DNA of 64,000 bases from NCBI GenBank assembly GCA_948470475.1, contig OX419336.1, positions 6,000,984 to 6,064,983 on the forward strand, in the 5' to 3' direction. The notes below the pieces were generated by a model. It was given only the letters and a program-made list of their open reading frames with translations. It did not search any database and was not told the DNA's origin. Shown one piece after another: positions 1-44,640 of this stretch. The DNA is from Galaxea fascicularis (taxonomy: Eukaryota > Cnidaria > Anthozoa > Scleractinia > Euphylliidae). The position numbers and the translations under genes are program-made. The number at the start of each line of letters is the position of its first letter. The first letter of the stretch is position 1.

Positions 1-30
1 ACGGTAAGCTATACATCATCATCATTATCA

Positions 31-234
31 TTATCGATGGCGGTTTTGAGCCATCTCCAACAGCTGATTATCATTTAGCAGATTATCAGGATCCCCCGGG
101 AGGCTATGAATATAAATGGTGAACAAGATTCGCTGTCTTCCTGGTTTTTTCCTCCCATGGGTACGTAGGAACATGGCAAAATCTCGGACAGGCTCAATTT
201 CATGCAGTTGGAGCACATGACCAAGGAATCTCAA
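31..234 (-). mobile_element. LINE reverse-transcriptase C-terminal remnant
   Basis: The minus-strand translation begins MRFLGHVLQLHE and contains GRKKPGRQR. This resembles the 'RxxFLGHVLRM...GRKRRPGRPR' segment found downstream of the polymerase domain in many animal LINE endonuclease/reverse-transcriptase proteins. It is a short remnant without catalytic motifs, lying in the intron before the first ferlin exon of the window. The match is from family memory only. Confidence 0.45.
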
Positions 235-630
235 TTGTCCAGGCCTGACTCTTTCAATAAGGGGAGCTCATTCTGTGCGGCTGTAGATGTATTAATAACT
301 TTCCACCAAGAAAGAAGTTTTCGTAGTCATCCATGACTATTTCCGCGCTCACACTCAACGCGTATCGATAAAATGTGATTCTGACAGCTCGAATCAGTGG
401 TCGAGACCCTTCCCTTTTACAATTGCACTTTTTTTTTTTGCTGTATTCTTTAACTGTAGAAGGTCACGTTGACTTAGTTTTTGAATCCCTTCATGAAGTC
501 TTTAAAGAACCTTGACCCTTTCTTGATTAGTAAAAATCACTAACCAGACTTTCCGGCAAACTATTATAAAATCCAAGTCTTTTTTTAATGCAGGCGATGT
601 AGTAATTTATCCTCAATTCTATTTTTATAG

Positions 631-33689
<33,059 letters not shown>

Positions 33690-34404
33690 TTTTGGTCTAC
33701 CAATCCATCCATGGAAAAGACTATAGAGAGAAATCCTGCGTCATTGGGAGTATTTAATCTGAATTGAGGGAAATGCACAGTTTCTTTTTCTTTTCCAAAC
33801 ACTGACGTTTCACAAGAAAACAAAGGACTGTTAAAATTGTAGAGCTGGGAGAAAGGCGTCGGCAAGCAAACAAAAAGGGATTTATAAGACACAAAACATA
33901 ATATTCCACTTACGCTCGTCGAACAGAGTAAATGGGACAAATTGTAATATGTAATGTCATCACTGTCTTCATTTTATTTGATTTGTTAGGTTTATATTTA
34001 CTTGCTCTTAATATTGGATCGTCCATTGTGTGCAGTGAATCAGTTCCTAGGCATTTTAAACAAATTTTCTTCTTGATAAGTAGTATAATTAGTTTACATT
34101 TGAATTTAAACGCCGTTTTAGTCAATCGTCAATCAATTGCATTTTACGGCAACACTTTAATGGCTTGTTCATTGTGGTTGTCTGCTTCCTTGCTCCTCCA
34201 CTTTATTCAATCTGCTAATGAAGAGTATGTAACAAGGGCCGAGTGTAAACGCCCAAGAAAGTGTTAACCGATCGCGTGACGGTATACCTTTTGTTATTTA
34301 TTTATAAGGTTATTGCTGCATGGCTGAAAAAAATAGGCTCTTGGGTATTTTTCAAGGATTAGGAAAGCTATTCAGAAATACTCGTTTCTCCTCGGCATCG
34401 CGAT

Positions 34405-34617
34405 ATGTTTGGCACCAAAGCCAGATTACGAGTCACTGAAACTCTTTCAGGAACAACAGGTAAACCACTTGGTAGACTAACTACAGCAAAAAGAGTTGAA
34501 CCAATTACAAAATTTCTTGGACCAAAAACAGAGGATCCACATCATGGATCGAGAGCTCGCACCAAGAGAAACATGAAAACATCGGTTATAACAGAAAAAG
34601 TGGTAACTATATTCTAA
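34405..34617 (+). other. Unassigned 70-codon open frame
   Basis: ATG at 34405 to TAA, encoding a basic protein (MFGTKARLRVTETLSGTTGK...) with no recognised domain. An AATAAA follows 10 nt after the stop. It lies inside the presumed ferlin-1 3' UTR/intergenic region. It could be a small gene, a processed fragment or chance. Confidence 0.2.
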
Positions 34618-34627
34618 CAAAATGGGA

Positions 34628-34633
34628 AATAAA
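34628..34633 (+). promoter_or_regulatory. AATAAA, possible ferlin-1 polyadenylation signal
   Basis: First AATAAA that I see downstream of the ferlin-1 stop, about 940 nt away. It also follows closely after a 70-codon open frame (34405-34617), so it may belong to something else. Confidence 0.35.
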
Positions 34634-35019
34634 AATTAGTGGTTTTAAAAAAACAGAATGGAGTTGTTTTCACTCGAGTGTCGAGAGTTATTCTCGTTTA
34701 GCTTGATACTACATTTCTTCCTTCCATGATTCATTGAAGGCAAAACTCGCGCCTCTGGAGCAAAACCAACACTAATCCTGCCTTGTTCCCATCCAGTGGG
34801 AGAGCACTAACGCTACTGGTTAAATGCAAGATGCTGGGTTGCCTATAATGGACTAAAATCCCATCCAGTGGGTGCAGTATCAAATAAACTTCGCTGATTC
34901 GAACTACCTTGAGAGCGTTGTTAAATATCTATCCTTGAACGCATTGGTTGAATGTCATAGAACCCTCAGCCGGTTTGGGAGCAAATTATGTCATTGACGC
35001 CTGGTTGTCAACTAATTAA

Positions 35020-35433
35020 AGTGCGCCTAAACCCAAAATATTTTTTTTGGTTAAATAAATCTTTGCACTTGTTCGAAAAGCATGGCACCCTTTTTGCTCT
35101 TTTCTGCCAAATGTTGGCTTCCAAACTTACGAGAAAGAAAACCGCATCATTTGGTACACGACCGAGCCAGAAGGGGCGTGGGTCTATTCTTGATCTGAAG
35201 TAAAAAAAAACTGCTTTGCATGCACGTTTACAAAGACTTAATGTGATGCAAATCAAGAATAGACCCACGCCCCTTCTGACTCGGTCGTGTACCAAATTAT
35301 GCTTATTTTTTCGTAGGTTTGAAAGCCTATAAAAGGCCAACATTTGGCAAAAAAGAATACAAGGGCGCAATACATTTCGAACAGGTGCAAAGATTTACTT
35401 TAGCGAAAAAAATATTTTGAGTTTAGGTGCACT
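35020..35433. mobile_element. Fold-back element with TTAA flanks (piggyBac-like MITE)
   Basis: Ends AGTGCGCCTAAACCCAAAAT and ATTTTGAGTTTAGGTGCACT, arms near 180 bp, flanked by TTAA (35016-35019, 35434-35437). A TTAA target is typical of piggyBac, although the terminal bases are not the usual CCC. Confidence 0.6.
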
Positions 35434-35815
35434 TTAAGTTAAGACCATATCAAATCTGAACAAGCTGTATGAGGTATTTTTAAGGGCAATTTCCCTCAAA
35501 GAGAACACTCCTTAATCTTACTACGCTATAAACTATTTTACCATGATAACGTGAGAAAAGCCCCTGTCATTCATGACTGCGTCAGATATTGCTCACCGCT
35601 GTAATAAGAAAACACTCAAGTTTGGCTTCCACTTCTACATCTAATTAGCACACCTCCCACAAATATCTATGTACTGCTGTTGTGCATATAACAGTTCGCT
35701 GACAGTTTCCCTTTAATCACTTATTATTGACACCCTCAACCACGTACTTTAGCGCAAACCATCAAATCTGCTCTAAGTTGGTTAAAAAAAATTATAAAAA
35801 TGTCGCGCAAAATAT

Positions 35816-35821
35816 TTATTT
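35816..35821 (-). promoter_or_regulatory. Ferlin-2 polyadenylation signal candidate
   Basis: AATAAA on the minus strand, about 68 nt beyond the ferlin-2 stop codon. Confidence 0.5.
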
Positions 35822-35888
35822 AAAATATACAAATTATGACCAGGTTGAAGTTAAATTCCTTTAGTTGAAGTTCTCAATTGGCGACTGT

Positions 35889-35921
35889 TCAAGCACCGAT
35901 TATTTTCTTCATAGTGTAACC
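35889..35921 (-). CDS. Ferlin-2 last exon
   Basis: Acceptor gttttttcag; encodes GYTMKKIIGA then TGA (33 nt), parallel to the ferlin-3 tail GYSVKKMFGV. An AATAAA on the minus strand (35821-35816) lies about 70 nt downstream. Confidence 0.9.
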   Translation of the reverse strand, partial: GYTMKKIIGA

Positions 35922-36074
35922 CTGAAAAAACAATTTGAAGGAATCTTATCAGCACTCTGGTATTGATCACTGGAATCGAAACGTTCAAGAGCATTCATCT
36001 CGGGCGCCGAAGGGACTGGGAAGAGGGAATACCCTTCTGGCACTTCATATCTAAAGCTGGGTCCGAAAGATTAC

Positions 36075-36372
36075 CAGGGTTGCCACTCATTGCGATAGAA
36101 AAAATTCCCTGATTTTTCACTGACTTTTCACTGACTATCAGAGACAAATCCTCAGGCAATAAAGCCAGCAATGAAGCCAGAGAAATCTATTCCTGTGAAG
36201 AATTTTTTGAAACGAAAACACCTTTACTACCAAAGACTCTCTTTCCAAAACCAAATGGCTAGCCAAATGTAAAATTCCCTGACTTTTCACTGACTTCAAG
36301 GTAGAATTTAGAAATTCCCTGACTTCATATATAATTCAGTCCCTGACTTTTTCCTGACCTTGAAAAAAATCT

Positions 36373-36409
<37 letters not shown>
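36075..36409. mobile_element. MITE with CAGGGTTGCCAC ends
   Basis: CAGGGTTGCCAC and GTGGCAACCCTG ends flanked by ATTAC (36070-36074, 36410-36414). The interior repeats the motif ccctgacttttcactgac several times. Confidence 0.7.
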
Positions 36410-36693
36410 ATTACGCTCGTGCTTGGTTTACTGGGCAAATGAAGACTGAAAAACTCGTTTCTACTCATGTTTACGCCTTCGTAATTTCTGATTCGCATGT
36501 AAACGACGGCAATCTCTCTTTCGTAATGATGTGTTAAAACCTAATTGAGACAAATACCCTTGTTTTCATTCAGAGAGGCTTGTTAACTTGTTGAGGAAAT
36601 CCGAAACGTAAATAATAGCTTTTCTCCAGTTTCTGTCTTCAGCAGAGAACTTTGATCGAAGTTTTGAAATGTCTCCCCTTGTTTACCTTACGT

Positions 36694-37006
36694 TAGCCTG
36701 AGTATCAGGCCCTATCGGGGAGGCGGGGACGAGGGGAAGGAAGAGAAGGGCCTGACACAAAGCCATTGATTCGCTTGTGTGCAACATCCAGATTCTGGAT
36801 GTTACGCTAATTGGTCAAAAGACAATAAGAAGCGTTTACTCTCATGACACATGACAGTTACCGGAAGTGATTTTGATTGGCTAATTATAACACGCGCTGT
36901 GTGGGGGTGGAAGGCTTCTGAGAAGCTGTTTGTGTCAGGCGTTTCTTTCTTCGCTTTCTCGCTCTTTTTGCCTTCCCCACACTAGAAACGCCTGATACTC
37001 AGGCTA
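36694..37006. mobile_element. MITE with TAGCCTGAGTATCAGGC ends, 9-bp target duplication
   Basis: TAGCCTGAGTATCAGGC / GCCTGATACTCAGGCTA, flanked by identical ACCTTACGT (36685-36693, 37007-37015). A 9-bp duplication suggests Mutator-type mobilisation. Confidence 0.75.
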
Positions 37007-37503
37007 ACCTTACGTCTATGTTTTCAACGTACCTATTAAATATAACATTTTAGTTTAACGCAAAAACTACTCAGTATTTATTTTTCTGGTATTTGTTCCG
37101 TACTTAATATGTCATCTCACTTGTTTCATATTTTCTATTTTTAATATATTGAGGGCCGCTAGTTTTTCAGTTAATTATTCAATCTAGTGTCACCTCCAAA
37201 CTAAGTTGAAAATTATCAACATTATTACGATCATGCCATGATCACGATCTCAGTCACGATGACGATCACAGTCACGGCCACGATCACGGTCATGATTTTA
37301 TTATTTACAAATCGCCGGCGTTTCGAAAAAGTTGTGGAAGTTTAAAGATTTGAGCAGTTTGCATTACTCAGTATTTCTATGAACTCCCCACCGCCCCGCC
37401 CCCCCCTCCCCCCTTATAAAAACGTGTAGATGTTATTATTTTGAGAAGGCGTTTGCAAGGAGATTGCAATTGTGTTGCAAAAATCGACTTAATCAAAACT
37501 TAC

Positions 37504-37651
37504 CGGCATGGAGTAGCAAAATAGGACCACCAAAGCAATGAAGCAAACAATAAACAAAAACGTGATAATTTTCCATTTGTAGCGGCGCCACAAGATGTAT
37601 CGTAGGCTTTTGAAAGGGGAGGAGAACCATGCAAATGACGTCGCGGGACGA
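37504..37651 (-). CDS. Ferlin-2 exon 7: membrane anchor
   Basis: 148 nt. Acceptor gttctgcag, donor gtaagt. Encodes RPATSFAWFSSPFKSLRYIL, WRRYKW and a hydrophobic helix (TFLFIVCFIALVVLFCY). Confidence 0.96.
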
Positions 37652-38439
37652 CTGCAGAACGAAGTAGAAAAAAAAATGCACCAGTTGTAATTTAATATCC
37701 TATGAGATGGTGTACAGTCTCTTTTGTTTATGTGCCACGGATTGCACACGTATCTATTCAGCGATTCGATGACGACGTGTTACTTGTGCATCGAAAAAAC
37801 TGAGTACCAATAATTGTGGGTAGATCGAGTCCTTTATGGGACCAAGCGGTCAAATTACGTCCTAAAATGGACTGGGTCTACGCTTGGAAGTAATCAATAG
37901 CAGAAAGGTGTATTCGTGAAATTTGTGAAATATGTTAGTTTTCTCTCAAGTGATGTGTCCTCTTGTTCGTAGCTGACAAGCGCAGAAATGCGCTGTGATG
38001 TTCTCTGAAATATTTTAAATATTAAATGCTCTTTCACAGAATACAAAAAACACGTCGAGGATTACATCTCGATAGCATGCAAACCAATTGCCCACGCTCC
38101 AAAGCATAATCAAGTACTGTTTTCCACAGATGGAAAAGTTGGATGTTAATTATACAGCGTACCAGACTTAAGTACTAGTACAGGAAAGTGCTAAGCAAAA
38201 CATGCTGCTCTCCTTTGAATGGTTACACTTGAGAATCTTTCAAATTTTGTTTCATAGAAGACTAAATGTAAAAGAATCATAGAGAGGTGTTTCTGAATAA
38301 CTTGCTTTTCAATGGTAATACTTTACACCTGACTTTACGTCAGGTGTAAAAGCTATGGCTACGTTATTCAAAGCTATACCAAAATGGCCTTCATTTTAAT
38401 ATTCTTTAGTTTATATTCAAATTAAGGGGTCAGTGGCGA

Positions 38440-38620
38440 ATGGTAAAATCCGAGACTCGCCGAGACCCTTGTTTGAAAATCCGAGACCGAGACCAAACAT
38501 CCCAGACTTCGAGACCAAAATAAATGCACTATAAACGAGACTTCGAGACTTCTCAAAGGCTGTTGAGATTTCGAGATCGGATAAAAAGTTTACGAGACCC
38601 AAGATTTTAGAGGTACCACT
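38440..38620. repeat. Degenerate (cgagac)-rich stretch
   Basis: Repeated gagactcgccgagaccc, ccgagaccgagacc and cgagacttcgagact. Low-complexity minisatellite-like sequence in the ferlin-2 intron. Confidence 0.5.
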
Positions 38621-38932
38621 CGCCGCCCCTAAATTAGCCGTCTTTACCTCCTTCAATGTAAAATATTATTTTGAATTTTGCTGTTAAGAACGAGGCAACA
38701 AGGGCTAATTTGAAAAAAAAAACAAGAGAATATTAGAATGGGAGCCATTGTGGAGTTGTATGGCTACCTTACTCAGCATGATATTCAAGCACTACTAGAA
38801 CTGGACAGATTTAATCTTCAGATTCAATTCAAACCTTGTGTCCAGGTTACTGCGGTTACAAAGTAGAACTGAATAAAAAGTGCCACACGAAGATGAACGC
38901 TACTAATAACAACAGAAAACAATTGTACTTAC

Positions 38933-39042
38933 TTTGGGGGATCTAGTGTAGGATTCTGATTTGGTTCATCTCGTCCATTGCCAGCACCTTTCTCTTCCGA
39001 TTCTTGTTTTGTCAGAAGCTCCAAAGTCATCTCCACCTTTCC
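38933..39042 (-). CDS. Ferlin-2 exon 6: [10 protein letters not shown]
   Basis: 110 nt. Acceptor catatgcag, donor gtaagt. Encodes [20 protein letters not shown] and GRDEPNQNPTLDPP, the canonical pre-anchor linker. Confidence 0.95.
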
Positions 39043-39272
39043 CTGCATATGACAAGCACGTGATCACTAACTAACGCTATATCGCAATAACTCGTGACAC
39101 AAAAAATATTGCGATTTAGACTTACTTTGTGGCTACCTTGCTAACATAGTATGACGTAAGGGATTCTGCCGAGATTAACGATCGCAATTTCTTGAAAATA
39201 CGCTTTTCTCTAAGTAATAGGAATAACCTGTTTCAGGCAGCCAAACTATCTACTCTCACTGCGACCACCACC

Positions 39273-39600
39273 AGTCGACCGGTTAGCTCAGTGGTAGAGC
39301 ACCGGACTAGCGTGCGGGAGGTCGCGGGTTTAAACCCCGGCCCTCTTAAATAACTGAGGGGAAAGTGATTCCTTTGTAATAACATCTGCAAATGGTTAGA
39401 CTTTCTAGTCTTCTCGGATAAGGACGATTAACCATAGGCGCCGTCTCACAAGTCTTCATAATTGATTCTGTGGGACGTAAAAGAACCCACTCTGTTCGAA
39501 AAGAGTAGGGGACGTAGTTCCCGGTGTGCTGGTCTATCTCATCCAGAGATATCAGCTGCATGAGCTACTCTAAAATCTCAGGGTAAATAAAGTAATCTAT
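39273..39600 (+). mobile_element. tRNA-derived SINE
   Basis: Head ggttagctcagtggtagagc (box A) and gggtttaaaccccgg (box B), then a body with gtgggacgtaaaagaaccca. No intact tRNA fold. It lies in the intron between ferlin-2 exons 5 and 6. Confidence 0.75.
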
Positions 39601-40139
39601 GTATATATGTACCGCATAATCGAATTGCAAAGCTTAACTTAGAGTTTGATTGCCACAATAAATGAGGCATCGGGGACTGCTGATTTTCGTATATTTTGTG
39701 CTTTCTTTGATTTCTAGTTAATATAATTTGTTGGAAGTTTCTGGTATTCCATGCAGCCAATTGTGGTTGCTAGAATATAGCTTGCCTGAACATACGAAGT
39801 AAGTGATCACTAACATTGAGACATCATTACGCATGGCTGTCACTATCTCAATTTTGATTGGCTACAAACACGCAGCTGATTGTTTATTAAATCGGTTGGG
39901 AATAGACTTTGCCAGACATCTATTGGACTCCGTCTGGCACAGTAAGAAGTCGTTCATCTGGAAGGATACTCCGACGTTGCCCCCGTCTTTATGCAAAACG
40001 AAGCACAAGGCGAATAACCTGGCGCATGACAGTTGCCTAAAGGGATGATTTGGGTCTCACTGATTTAAATTCAGCCGGTAAATAAGTAAACGAGACCGTT
40101 CAATTTGATTTAAGGTCGAATAAAGATATAATGACCTAC

Positions 40140-40330
40140 CGCCAGGATTTCTTCCCCATCCTCTGTTCCTACAGTGGGTCACCACCCATAAATTCGCTTG
40201 ACATCAAACAGCGACACCGTCTCTACGATCCGCCTTGAGTGTTCTCCAATCCCTGGGATTTGTTCCAACCCGCATTTACGGGCGTTCTTCGCCGGTTTTG
40301 GCAATTTGTTTAAGTTCAATTCTACCTGAC
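40140..40330 (-). CDS. Ferlin-2 exon 5, interrupted by TGA
   Basis: 191 nt. Acceptor gtacccag, donor gtaggt. Encodes VELNLNKLPKPAKNARKCGL ... LFDVKRIYGW, then TGA at minus-strand bases 40185-40183, then PTVGTEDGEEILA still in frame up to the donor. A single G-to-A change from TGG explains the stop. Confidence 0.9.
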
Positions 40331-40492
40331 CTGGGTACAGAAAGAAATGGATCGCTGCGTTTATGAAAGTATTGCTGTGGAACGTAGGACGAAGAAAGCT
40401 GAAGAAATTAAAGGAGATTACTGGTCGATGGAACAAACTGGTGCCAGCACTCACCAAACTAATTAATACAAACTTGTGCTGGTGCTGAATTA

Positions 40493-40624
<132 letters not shown>

Positions 40625-41061
40625 CTAATATATGTGCAAAAACAATTGAAATATCATATAATATACCTCCCACTTTGAAAGTTAAACAAACTTCATTTCG
40701 AAAGGAAAGTCAGCCACACAAAAAAGATTTACTTGTTGGTGATCGACGGAAAACAATTATCTACCATGGCTTAACAATGTCGTCAAGTCAATATTTACAT
40801 GCCGGCGTGCGCTAAAGTTCCTCTCCAGGGAGAACTAACAGCCTGCAAGTAAGCTCTCAACTCGGGGTCTCGCGAGAAATGTATTTCGTACCCGTCCCCA
40901 ATCCTCTCTCGGCTCGCTTCGGTGGCCACTCGCGCACGAAATAAATCTCTACTAGACTAGAGAACCGAGCACAAAAGTTACAGCGTACGTGAGACTACTA
41001 AACAAGAAAAACGACACAGGTTGTAGTGACGCAGTGCGTTCTCCCGTTGTCACGCAATACT

Positions 41062-41262
41062 GAGGCCATTTTCGAATTAACTCAGACCTCTTTTTCAGAG
41101 CACGTCTAGGTGCTCATCTTTTCATATGCAAATCAATTTTCGTTAACATGTAAATGACTTTATTTTGCGTGTGAATGAAAATTGATTTGCATATGAAACG
41201 ATGAGCACTTAGACTTGCTTTGAAAAAGAGGCCTAAGGTAATTCGGAAATGGCTTATTCTTC
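41062..41262. mobile_element. Inverted-repeat MITE, family D copy 1
   Basis: gaggccattttcgaattaac ... taattcggaaatggcttat with interior gtctaggtgctcatcttttc / gatgagcacttagacttgct. A second copy lies at 53955-54126. Confidence 0.65.
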
Positions 41263-41469
41263 TTTAGCCTCCTACGCAGAGGAAAGATTGCCTGACGAGC
41301 CAAAAGAATGTCTACGTAGGAGGCTAATTCTTCCTTAGTCTCCGCGGTAAACTTCGAGTCCATGCCCGCGAACGAAATATATGAACCACTATAGCCATGT
41401 AAGGAAACAATACCAAACCCTACAGTCTCCGGATCAACAGTCCAAACAGTGCGCCAGCAAATGATTCTA

Positions 41470-41643
<174 letters not shown>

Positions 41644-41723
41644 CTATGTTTACGAGGTATACTTGGCAGACGTACAAATCATAGGCCAGCTACTGGTATC
41701 ACTAAACTTATTATATGTTTTAC

Positions 41724-41771
41724 CTGTAATGAACATCCGTTTTTTCCTGCTTATCAATTCCTGACATCCAC
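41724..41771 (-). CDS. Ferlin-2 exon 2: WMSGIDKQEKTDVHYR
   Basis: 48 nt; acceptor ggctgcag, donor gtaaaa. Matches the family 'WMxGxxxxKQKTDVHYR' motif. Same length as the ferlin-3 exon. Confidence 0.92.
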
Positions 41772-41926
41772 CTGCAGCCAATAAAATTCCACGTTAATTG
41801 GGTGCTGCCCAACAAGAACTTCGAAAGGGATCACATTAACTGTGGTTGGCAAAATTAGGGAACATGTATGCCCAGAAACCTGAAGACCTGAATGAACTTT
41901 AGATTGCGAAGCTTCAGAAAGACTTA

Positions 41927-42130
41927 CTGTGAAAATCCGAAAACTGTGAACACTAGAAATACTTTTGGAATGTTAGTGTTTCAAGTAAAAAGCCAATCAC
42001 GAGCGAGAAAACTAAACCACAAACAGTGACAGTAATTAGTTTGTGGTTTAATTTCGCTTCTGATTGGTTACTGCACAATGGAAAATGTCAAAATCAAATC
42101 ATAGTGTTCACGGTTTTTGGATTCGCACAG
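41927..42130. mobile_element. MITE with CTGTGAAAATCCGAAAAC ends, TA target
   Basis: actgtgaaaatccgaaaact ... cggtttttggattcgcacagt inside a TA repeat. The interior shows gtgaacacta/tagtgttcac pairing. Confidence 0.6.
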
Positions 42131-42197
42131 TAATTACTGCTAGAGTTAGTCTAGTGTCTTGTAATATAGCTGTAAATGTTTAGCAAAAAGAAGGCTA

Positions 42198-42636
42198 TAA
42201 AGCCCTTTTCAATAGGCCGTATTCGTATTCTCGGTATTGAACTGGATCTAGCATGAAGTGGAGGCTCTTGCGAGGGAACTTTTCATATGTAAATGTATTC
42301 CCCCGCAAGAGCCTCCACTTCATGCTAGATCCAGTTCAATACCGAGAATACGAATATGGCCTATTGAGTGTCGTAAAACCAAAACCAAAGCAATTACTCT
42401 GACCAATCACAACAAACGCAAACAGCACAATAAACCAATCAGAATTCCAAGTAATTCCATGTAACCTGCGCAAAGCGCGGGAAAATGCGCGCGTGCAAGT
42501 CCCGATTGTAATTGGTTTTGCTTCTTATGGTTGAAGAAGTGGTGCGATATTTGCCAATCCTGGATCACAGAGCAAAGTAATGAAGAACCAGAGCAAAGGA
42601 AAATTGCTTCCCACACTCAACTGAAAACCGCTCTAA
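42198..42636. mobile_element. MITE family A copy with nested palindrome
   Basis: Left end agcccttttcaat, right end ctcaactgaaaaccgctct. The segment 42210-42366 is a near-perfect palindrome (aggccgtattcgtattctcg ... cgagaatacgaatatggcct). Confidence 0.6.
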
Positions 42637-42764
42637 CAATATTTTCATTGTTTAAAGATTTGAGTAATGCCCTCTGCATCATTAGTGTACTCCGTCGTTA
42701 TGGAGTGTTCGCTTTCCACTGATGCCTCCTGTTACAGAATTGTGCTATAACAGCTTGTATTTAC

Positions 42765-42860
42765 CCTTTGACGTAAATGTCACTCATGGCCTCGCCCATG
42801 ACCGACACCTCATCTAGAATGACGTCACTAGTGTTCCAAATGATCACACGCAGCTGATAT
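42765..42860 (-). CDS. Ferlin-2 exon 1 seen: C2G first strands
   Basis: 96 nt. Acceptor gtaatcag, donor gtaaat (minus strand). Encodes [20 protein letters not shown] and GEAMSDIYVKG. It enters needing two bases from an upstream exon that I could not find. Confidence 0.92.
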
Positions 42861-43017
42861 CTGATTACAAAAGGAAATATTAGTTCATATAAAGGCCCGT
42901 TTAAACGGTTTAAACATTTGACCAACATTCAACAAAAGTTGAACGGATGTTGGTCAAATGTTGGATGCAAAAACAAAGTTGTGCAGAGGCCCGTTCAAAC
43001 GGCTCCAACATTGCGCA

Positions 43018-44010
43018 CTTATGTCCAGAAATGCACTCAATGACGAAAATGGCAAATTTGACGAAATTTCGCCACCAGTTTGGAAAATATGTATATACTA
43101 AGGGAATGTGGCGAAAATGGCGAATTTGCCAAAATCACATGCTAGCTAAATATGGTGGCGATTTTGGCAAATATGGCGAAAATGGCAAATCTTTGTCAAA
43201 TTGCCAAACTTATGCAAATGACTTCAACACATGGCAGTGAGCTATGGTGGCAATTTTGGCGAATCTGGCGATTTTGGCAAATATGGCGAAAATGGCAAAT
43301 CTTTGTCAAATTGCCAAACTTATGCAAATGACTTCAACACATGGCAGTGAGCTATGTTGGCGATTTTGGCAAATCTGGCGATTTTGGCAAATCTTTGTCA
43401 AATTGCCAAACTTATGCAAATGACTTCAACACATGGCAGTGAGCTATGGTGGCGATTTTGGCGAATCTGGCGATTTTGGCAAATATGGCGAAAATGGCAA
43501 ATCTTTGTCAAATTGCCAAACTTATGTAAATGACTTCAACACATGGCAGTGAGCTATGTTGGCGATTTTGGCGAATCTGGCGATTTTGGCAAATATGGCG
43601 AAAATGGCAAATCTTTGTCAAATTGCCAAACTTATGCAAATGACTTCAACACATGGCAGTGAGCTATGGTGGCGATTTTGGCGAATCTGGCGATTTTGGC
43701 AAATATGGCGAAAATGGCAAATCTTTGTCAAATTGCCAAACTTATGTAAATGACTTCAACACATGGCAGTGAGCTATGGTGGCGATTTTGGCGAATATGG
43801 CGATTTTGGCAAATACGGTATGGCAAAAATGGCAAATATTTGTCAAATTGCCAAACTCTTACAAATGACTTCCACACATGGCAGCCATTCATTTACTATC
43901 ATACATAGCATTACAATACTGTTCATTGTAATATGCCTCATTCTTCAAAAGCCTCTGACATATGCAAATGAACTCTTCAGTTCACTGTGGAAAGGTTTTT
44001 AACAAATACC
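43018..44010 (+). repeat. Minisatellite-bearing element, copy 1 (110-bp unit)
   Basis: Six or so units beginning gagctatggtggcgatttt at 43240, 43350, 43441, 43551, 43661 and 43771 (period 110; one unit 91). Each unit is itself a run of 9-mers (tggcgaatc, tggcgattt, tggcaaata, tggcgaaaa). The left flank gtccagaaatgcactcaatg recurs in reverse at about 50200. Confidence 0.9.
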
Positions 44011-44337
44011 CTTTACTAAACACACAAGTTAACCAAAGACAACAATGGAATTGTCTAATGGTGTGTTTTCTGAAATTTGTATTCTACAGATTAGTCTAAC
44101 ATCAAGTTTACAAACATTCTAAAAAGTGTAGTTACCAATATTATTTGGACTAGTGTAAACACCACATGAGTTAAATGAGTGAGGCACTGTCCTCTCATGG
44201 TTCTCACGCACAAAGCAGAATAGTTTCCACAAGGTTTCTTGGAACACTTTGATTTTTACATTACGAAAATCCACCTGTGAAAGTGTGACATCATTTGTAG
44301 GAAGGGAACAGATACCACACACAGGCAGCAGAAGTCA

Positions 44338-44640
44338 TGTTATGAATAATAAACCACAATGAAGCCAAAGCATCCCAACGTCATGAAGCCAGTATTGCTT
44401 AGAGGATTAACTCCAACTCTTGTTGTAATTTACCACATGTTTTGGCACCGCTTCATTCACGAAAAGTTGCAGGTCATCGATAAGCTGTAGTATGGACCTC
44501 ACCGATTAATAAACCACAGTGAATCCAATGTATCCCAACGTCACCAAGCCAGTATTGCTTAGAAGATAAACTTGTTACAACACCTGTTGTAATTTCTACA
44601 CATTCCTGCATCGCTTCATTGCACGAAAAGCTTGAGTTGA
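44338..44640. repeat. Tandem duplication of about 165 bp
   Basis: aataaaccacaatgaagcc ... cgcttcattcacgaaaagtt (44345-44467) is repeated as aataaaccacagtgaatcc ... cgcttcattgcacgaaaagc (44508-44630). Confidence 0.75.

Noticed and set aside
33932..34267. 111-residue hydrophobic frame that looks like a multi-pass membrane protein
   Set aside because: AT-rich sequence after the ferlin-1 stop; hydrophobicity follows from T-rich codons, no homology recognised, probably 3' UTR.
35008..35370. 120-residue minus-strand frame
   Set aside because: Lies entirely within the fold-back element at 35020-35433; the facing plus frame is its mirror.
39280..39346. tRNA gene
   Set aside because: Box A and B are present, but acceptor and anticodon stems do not pair properly and a SINE body follows; called a SINE instead.
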